Positions 57,801-64,000 of a stretch of 64,000 nucleotides of DNA are shown here, one piece after another. The position numbers and the translations under genes are program-made. Origin of the DNA: Carettochelys insculpta (taxonomy: Eukaryota; Chordata; Testudines; Carettochelyidae); the NCBI RefSeq assembly GCF_033958435.1, contig NC_134137.1, positions 105,844,501-105,908,500 of the forward strand, given 5' to 3'. The notes under the pieces are model-generated. The model saw only the letters and a list, made by a program, of their open reading frames with translations. It was not told the origin of the DNA and did not search any database. How positions within the stretch are numbered: the stretch's first letter is position 1; the number at the start of each line of letters is the position of its first letter.

Positions 57801-59270
57801 TCTATTAGTAAATGGTTACACAAATATTGTACCCCTTGAATTAATGTTCTTATGTAGTATAGATTTTGGTCAAGTGACTGCATGCAATATGGGCACAGGA
57901 CAACAGTTGACTACCAATTTGGAGAGCTGCCAGTTAGGATGCAAAACTCAATAATTCATTTTAAATCTTGTACACAGAACAGATTATTCTCATCACGAGT
58001 CTAGACTCCAGTTGTGCACAAAACCAGCAGGTTCATCATACAACATTTTGTGACTATATATTAATAGCTCATATTCCATTACAAATTAACATGATGGTCT
58101 TAGATCTCAAAAATCAGCTCATGGCTGACTAGAATCAGTAAGTTATTGAATTTGGTTGTCTCCATCATCAGCCATAAGCCCCTAATCCACCAGAAGGGCA
58201 AAGCACAGGGCTTTCAATAACTTTTCACAAACTATTATCTTAGTTTTGAAGTTTTTTCTATCTTTCCCACACTCTTTTTGAAGTATTGCAAACAAATTCA
58301 GGATTCTTGTCTTATCTGTTTATTATTCTTTATATGCAAACAATCTTTCCCTTCAATATACAAACCAACTTTAATTTGTGTCTACAAAATATGCATATTT
58401 GACACAATGCATTGCACGCATATGAAACCTCAGGATAGGGTAAGAGGTGGGGACATGAACCACTCAGCTACTTAAGTGTGTAATATCTAAAATGATAAAT
58501 GATAGAATACCTACAGTGATACAAGGCAAACGTGGTGTCATCTGTATATGAATGCCTTTCATAAAACCATCACCCTATTTCTCTGATCTCTGTATTCTCA
58601 AAGGAAACCTGCACCACACCATGAAAAGATGAGTCTGGAAGTGTAAATTCATAACTTGTCTAGACACTAATAACCATGGACTGAAAAGTGACTCTGGATT
58701 TATGGCTTATTGAGGACAAATGTATAACCTAACAACTCCCACCACCACCATGATGTCCCTCCCCATGCACACATGCATGCCTCTCTTTCAATTCCTGTCT
58801 CCTTTTCCTCCCACGAAGGGAGGTATTTTAACAGTCTACTTTACCTTAAATGGTCTACTGAAATATGCATTAACTACTTATGTTAAGCAGCCCTTCTCCT
58901 ACCCTGTCCCAGTCCAACTCCAGCCCTGATTTCTGACTCCATCTCTGACCCTGGGTTCAGTTTCTGACACTGGCTCTGATTCCAGTTCTGACCCCTGGGC
59001 TCTAGTTATTGACTTCCTGGTTCCAGCTCTTAGCCTCCTGCTCTGGCTCCTGATTCACAGCACCTGTTTCAATCAACAGGCCTGGCCCCCCTCTCCAATC
59101 ATGAATCAGAACCATCCATATTCCAGTTTGTGACAGAAAGGGACTAAAATCTTCCTCTGTGCTACTACTTATGTGGCTGAGGGAAGGGAGATAAATTTCA
59201 TTAATAAGAGGAGAATACATTAAGTAATCATACTTTCATTAACAGTAAAGATGTCTTCGATTTCTGATGC
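54840..59270. other. Long AT-rich non-coding stretch
   Basis: A (TTTC)n run lies at 55020-55059. A duplicated CAGTCCTATT is present near 57153-57171. A 58915-59060 segment is built of degenerate CTCTGAC/CCAGTTCTGA units. No gene or transposon was recognised. Confidence 0.45.
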
Positions 59271-59740
59271 CATAAATTCCCACAGATGCATAAGTGGGTG
59301 GTGGGGGGTTCAGAGGAGTATTTAAAGAGTGGGGTCCCAGTAAAAGGGAGAGCCAGAGATGACAAGGTCTATTCAGTCAGGGTAGAAATGGCCCATTATC
59401 AGTCGTATAGATCAAGAGAGGAGAAAAAACAAATCAGATCACTTGGGGGAATGTAGCCCATTGCCACATTCTAATGTGGAGGTGTGAACTTCCATCACAG
59501 AGAAACTATTTTTGTAAGGGGCCAGCCACTCCGAGTCTCTGTTTAATCCTTGGTTGATGGAGTCAAATTTACCAATGAATTGCAGCTCAGAGATTTCTCT
59601 CTCCATGTTATTTTTGAAATTTTTTTATTGTAGGACTGCTACTTTTAAATGTTACTGAGTGTCCGGGGAGATTGAAATGTTCTCCTACAGGTTTGTGTAT
59701 GTTGCTGTTCCTGATGTCTGATTTATGCCCATTTATTCAT

Positions 59741-60487
59741 TTACGTTAGAGTTTGGCTAATGTAAATTGCAGTGGGGCATTGCTGGCACATGAAGGTATA
59801 TATTATATTAGTAGATATGCAGGTAAAGGAGCCCCTGATGGTGTGGTTGATATTAAGTCCTGTGATGATATCGCTGGTGTAGATATGTGAGCAGAGATGG
59901 CAGCGAGGTTTGTTGCAGGGATTGATTCCAGGTTTAGAGATACTGTGTTGTGGTCTATAGTTGCTGGTGAGAATTTGTTTAAGGTTGGCAGGCTGTCTGT
60001 AGGCAAGGACAGACCTGCGTCCTAAAGTCTGCGAGAGTAAAGGATCATTGTCCAGGATTGGTTGCAGATCCCTGATGATGCATTGGAGAGGCTTTAGCTG
60101 GGGGCTGTATGCGATGGCCAGTGGTGTTCTCATATTTTTGTTGCGAGGCCTGTCTTGTAGCAGGTGGCTTCTGGGTACCCGTCTGGCTCTGTCAATCTGT
60201 TTCTTCACTTCCTTAGGTGAGTATTGTAGTTTGGTTGATGGTGGGGTGGAAACCGTTGAAATCATGGTGGAACTAAGAGCTTCCTTCCCCTGGGTCCAGA
60301 TGATGAAGATGTCATCAATGTAGCACAGGTAGAGGAGGAGCACTAGGAGACGAGAACTGAGAAAGCATTGTTCCAGGTCAGCCATAAAAACGTTGGCATA
60401 CTGTGGGGCCATGCAGGTGCCCATAGCAGTGCCGCTGATTTGAAGGTATAGATTGTCCTCAAATCTGAAATAGTTGTGGGTGAGGAC
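59741..60487 (-). pseudogene. PLE reverse transcriptase fragment plus start of GIY-YIG domain
   Basis: It begins at the junction with THNYFRFEDNLYLQISGTAM, RT motif B region GTCMAPQYANVFMADLEQ, and an intact catalytic box LCYIDDIFIIW. After the PTIN segment a large internal deletion joins directly to TKLQYSPKEVKKQIDRARR. The RT-to-endonuclease linker follows, and the C-terminal CPTAIYISQTLT is the beginning of a GIY-YIG nuclease. A stop follows at once; further GIY-YIG remnants (VGEHFNLPGHSVTF, about 59650-59700) are out of frame. It lacks the RT N-terminus and is non-functional. Confidence 0.8.
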
Positions 60488-60490
60488 AGG

Positions 60491-61274
60491 TGCCACTGAG
60501 GAATACACAAGGAAACTGGAGCATCTGCTCAAGACCCTCCCTATAAAAACACAGGAACAGATCTATACAGACACACCCCTTGAACCCAAACCAGCTTTAT
60601 TCTATCTTCTACCCAAGATCCATAGACCTGGGAATCCCGGACGCCCCCTCATCTCAGGCATTGGCACCCTCACCACAGGATTATATGGATATGTGGACAC
60701 TCTACTTAGACCCTATGCTACCGGCACTACCATCTTTCTTCAAGATTCCACTGACTTCCTCAGGAAATTATGGTTCATTTGTGACCTTCCTGAAAACACC
60801 ATCCTGGCCACCATGGATGTAGAGGCCGTTTACACCAATATCCGACATGAAGATGGACTCCAAGCTGTTAGGAATATTATTCCTGATGAGACTGAGGCAC
60901 AAATGGTGGTGGAGCTTTGTGACTTTGTCTTCACCCACAACTATTTCAGATTTGGGGACAAATTATACCTTCAAATCAGTGGCACTGCTATGGGCACCCG
61001 CATGGCCCCACAGTATGCCAACATTTTTATGGCTGACCTGGAACAAAGCTTCCTCAGTTCTCGTCTCCTAGCGCCCCTCCTCTACCTGTGCTGCATTGAG
61101 AACATCTTCATCATCTGGACCCATGGGAAGGAGGCTCTTGAAGAGTTCTACTGTCATTTCAACAGCTTGCACCCCACCATCAACCTTAGCCTGGACCAGT
61201 CCACACAAGAGATCCACTTCCTGGACACTACTGTGCAGATAAGCAATGGTCACATAAATACCACCCTATACTGA
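60491..61274 (+). pseudogene. PLE reverse transcriptase fragment, catalytic box lost
   Basis: The frame is open through the RT fingers and palm. FYLLPKIHRPGNPGRPLISG is followed by FICDLPENTILATMDVEAVY with the motif A Asp, VFTHNYFRFGDKLYLQISG, and GTRMAPQYANIFMADLEQ. The catalytic YIDD is replaced by CIEN (near 61090-61101), so two key positions have changed. The frame stops after NTTLY; relics FSFHPGHTTRSIAYSQAVRY continue in the same frame beyond the stop. The linker and GIY-YIG region are deleted between about 61485 and 61490, where it jumps to the tail. It cannot polymerise. Confidence 0.82.
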
Positions 61275-61484
61275 AAACCCACGGACCACTATGCTTATCT
61301 ACACGCCTTCAGCTTCCATCCAGGGCATACTACACGATCCATTGCTTACAGCCAGGCAGTAAGGTACAACCGTATTTGCTCCGATCCATCAGACAGAGAC
61401 AAACATCTACAAGACCTTTACCAAGCTTTCCTCAAACTTCAATACCCCGCGTAAGGGAGCGAAGAAGCTGATTGACAGAACCTA

Positions 61485-61955
61485 CAACAAAAAAATTTCA
61501 AAAATAAAATGGAGAGAGAAATCTCTGAGCTGCAATTCATTGGTAAATTTGACTCCATCAACCAAGGATTAAACAGAGACTCGGAGTGGCTGGCCCCTTA
61601 TAAAAACAGTTTCTCTGTGATGGAAGTTCACACCTCCACATTAGAATCTGACAATGGGCCACATCCCCCCTGAGTGATCTGCTTTGTTTTTTCTCCTCTC
61701 TTGAGCTATACTACTGATAATGGGCCATTTCTACTCTGACTGAATAGACCTTGTCAGCTCTGGCCCTCCCTTTTACTGGGACCCCACTCTTTAAATACTC
61801 CTCTGACAGTCCCCCCACCCCCTCATGCATCTGAAGAAGTGGGTCTTTGCCCGCGAAAGCTTATGCTCCAAAATATCTGTTACTCTATAAGTTGCCACAG
61901 GACTTCTTGTTGTTCCTGAAGATACAGACTAACACGGCTACCTCTCTGAAACATG
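61485..61955 (+). repeat. PLE 3' untranslated tail, full length
   Basis: It contains CATCTGAAGAAGTGGGTCTT, GAAAGCTTATGCTCCAAAAT and ACAGACTAACACGGCTACCT. Pieces of this tail recur at 2424-2495, 6638-6840 and about 47960-48010, so the family is abundant. Confidence 0.75.
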
Positions 61956-61969
61956 AATTCCCACAGTTT

Positions 61970-64000
61970 CTTTTGGGTCACCTTTTGTCATCACCTCAGC
62001 AGTCCAAGTGAGCTATATTATTATGCAGTAAGATGCTGTTAGGAATGATTTTTATTATCTAAGTTCTGAATTGTAACTTCTTTTGTGATTGAGATTTCTG
62101 AGTGTTTTTTCCCTTGGAGATCACCCTGAGAGTGAAGGACTAAGAGACCAGCATTGGAACAGTTAACTTGGTTCCAGCCGTGCCCCACGAGCTTCTTGAG
62201 GTAGCAGTCCCAGTTAGCTTGTAGATATTTGCCTTACATAAGTCTGGACAATACTAGACCTCAATCAGTAGCGAAAATGTCAGTTAGAAGGAATTGTGTG
62301 TTGCTTCAATAATGTAGAAAAACAGCCAAAAAGAATCAATCTCTCAAGCATTTACATGGGACGCATCACCCAGTGCTTTTGTATCTGAACATTGATGAGG
62401 AGTCAGGCAAACTGATCCCTGTTAGTATTTGTTACTACCCAGGGAAAAATATGTTGCGGGAAACTTGCATTTAGGCTTGGCATGCTTCATTTATTTGTAA
62501 TGTTTCTCTTGGGGTCAGAGTTGGTGGGAAATGCCCACTCTCTCGCTTGGCGAAAAAAAGGATCGATTGTCCTTTATACTCCTCCACACATCTTAGAGGG
62601 AGCTTCTCTGTACTGCACCACCTCTGTGATTTTCAGCAGCAACTGCAATAAAACTGAGCTTCCAGGGCCTCATAGACCAATGATTATCCCCAGTCTTCCC
62701 TTTAAAAAGAGCATTCCCAAGGCAGGAGAGGGCTGTGCTAAAATATTTGTACAGCTACAGGCTGTACTAATGTTTCTAATCAAGTTTACCAGTAGATATA
62801 GTGGAGAGGGTAAAACTAAGTGTATTACTCTGGCTTCAAGCCCTTTCCCATTTCTGCAGAAATACAGGGGCAATTCCATAGATACAGTGATCAATCATCA
62901 CTACATGGGTAGGTATGGTACATGATGGGAGGGACCCCAACTTACTGGTTCTAGGAAGGATGGCTCATCAGAATCTAACCTGAAACATTTTATAATTCAA
63001 GTCTACATCTTCAAAAATCAATAGGATCAAATATCTATTGTTGCGCATCACTTTAAAAATACTGATCACTGCCTAATACAGAAACTCAGTTACTCCTCAT
63101 TATTTAAAATATCCTAACAGGCCATTGACAAAAGGAAATCCTTGTTTTATGGTAGTGCCTAGCGTAAAAAAAAATCAAAATCACAGAAAGTAGTAAAATG
63201 ATATGGAAAATCTGTATGCATAAGACAATCCAATAGTTTGCCCATCAAAAAAAAGCTTCTTTTTAGGTAACTTGTTGAATCTGAAAAGTGCTGTCCCTTT
63301 ACACCATCACATACAATATGGTTTATACTCAGAGTTCCGTGCATGAGCATGAGTTGTCAAGCCCTGTTCTTCTTGTACCTGATCTGAAGTTTGCTTGTGA
63401 GAAGCACTAGAAAAAAGCCAGGTATTCTCATCATATTATGTGCTAAATCGTAGGATGTAAGTCTCAAGTTGTCAGAGGCACTTGCAACCATCATCCTCAT
63501 ATTTACATTTCGATTGCCCAAATAAAAAAAAATTACAGCAGACTGGGGATAAAATTATTGCTAATTGATTTTTATTCACGGCTGACTAATTATAAGACTT
63601 GATCAAAATTAGGCACAAAATCAGAAAATTTGCAAGAACTATTGATTTCTCTAATTTTTGTCTCTCTTCTTCAGTTAAAACAGTAGAATGACTAGTAGTC
63701 TCCTCATTCTTCCTACTTTGGAATCTAATGCTTTTCTGCTAGTCATTTGTAAGACCCAAAATTAGCAGCTCTTCTTTGTGCCCTGATTTCATTGATTTGC
63801 ATCATTCTAACAATTTAGTTCAATTCCTTTGATGGAGTTTTGGTAACTGCATGGCATAAGAAACAAGAGTAGCAAAAGTCTTCTTTGGGTGCTCAACATC
63901 TTATTTCCCCTTGAGAATTGATCATTGCAGGACATGGCAAATTAGAAGCAGTTTGAGATGGAGACAACGCATGCAAAGCATGAAGGATGCCAGTGAAAGT
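61970..64000. other. AT-rich non-coding stretch, nothing recognised
   Basis: The longest frame (62482-62925, 147 codons) has no recognisable domain and no splice or promoter context. Confidence 0.4.

Larger units (their letters stand above)
59286..61955. mobile_element. Penelope-like elements, head-to-head inverted pair in one insertion
   Basis: A minus-strand copy (about 60490 down to 59286) and a plus-strand copy (about 60491 to 61955) meet at their 5' sides. The whole unit is flanked by the 11-bp direct repeat AATTCCCACAG (59275-59285 and 61956-61966). Both carry the same 3' region, for example GGAGAGAGAAATCTCTGAGC, TGGAAGTTCACACCTCCACA and the 3'-tail area. The plus copy ends with the full tail (GAAAGCTTATGCTCCAAAAT ... 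ACACGGCTACCTCTCTGAAA). The minus copy stops about 110 bases short of that. Confidence 0.85.

Overview
This is a vertebrate nuclear window made almost entirely of transposable elements and their relics. Two sequence types point to a non-avian sauropsid: CR1 LINE 3' ends with the sauropsid-type ATTCTATG terminal repeat, and DIRS, Penelope-like (PLE), PIF/Harbinger and hAT elements sitting side by side. A turtle fits best, but that is inference; a crocodilian or another reptile is possible. No complete host gene was recognised. The best host-gene candidate is one possible 28-codon terminal exon at 26242-26325. There is no prokaryotic architecture, CRISPR array or operon.

Layout. 1-960: Harbinger Myb-like exon on the minus strand, cut by the window edge. 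1130-2766: decayed hAT with long inverted ends and a small nested PLE-tail insertion. 5006-5420: MITE. 5680-6340: old retroviral-type integrase relic. 6638-6840: folded PLE tail. 7252-7610: CR1. 8455-12190: decayed DIRS. 13700-13915: MIR/CORE-like SINE. 14350-14724: solo LTR. 17754-17884: perfect palindrome. 19975-21916: 5'-truncated LINE with a 16-bp target duplication. 22027-22415: foldback. 23690-24018: Tigger-like MITE. 24261-24712: MITE. 24846-25895: DIRS 3' half (minus). 26661-27322: Harbinger deletion derivative. 27595-29960: decayed Harbinger. 30158-30656: MITE. 30765-36873: nearly intact DIRS. 37570-38700: LINE relic. 38979-43589: nearly intact autonomous Harbinger, nested in a second Tigger-like MITE. 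44380-44640: CR1 with a nested hAT MITE. 48130-50490: DIRS relic. 51595-52004: MITE. 53570-53758: CR1. 54437-54831: MITE. 59286-61955: head-to-head PLE pair. The rest is AT-rich sequence in which nothing was recognised.

How the genes work together. In the DIRS element, gag, reverse transcriptase/RNase H and a tyrosine recombinase are overlapping ORFs. The element has 152-bp inverted terminal repeats and an internal complementary region whose two halves are the reverse complements of the left and right tips. The centre of that region and both insertion borders carry the same TTT core, as expected for a circular intermediate integrated by a recombinase. In the Harbinger element, a Myb/SANT-like gene and a DDE transposase gene converge; each keeps its intron and each is broken by only a few lesions. 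In the PLE pair, two complementary-deleted copies in opposite orientation share one target-site duplication, so they look like one insertion event.
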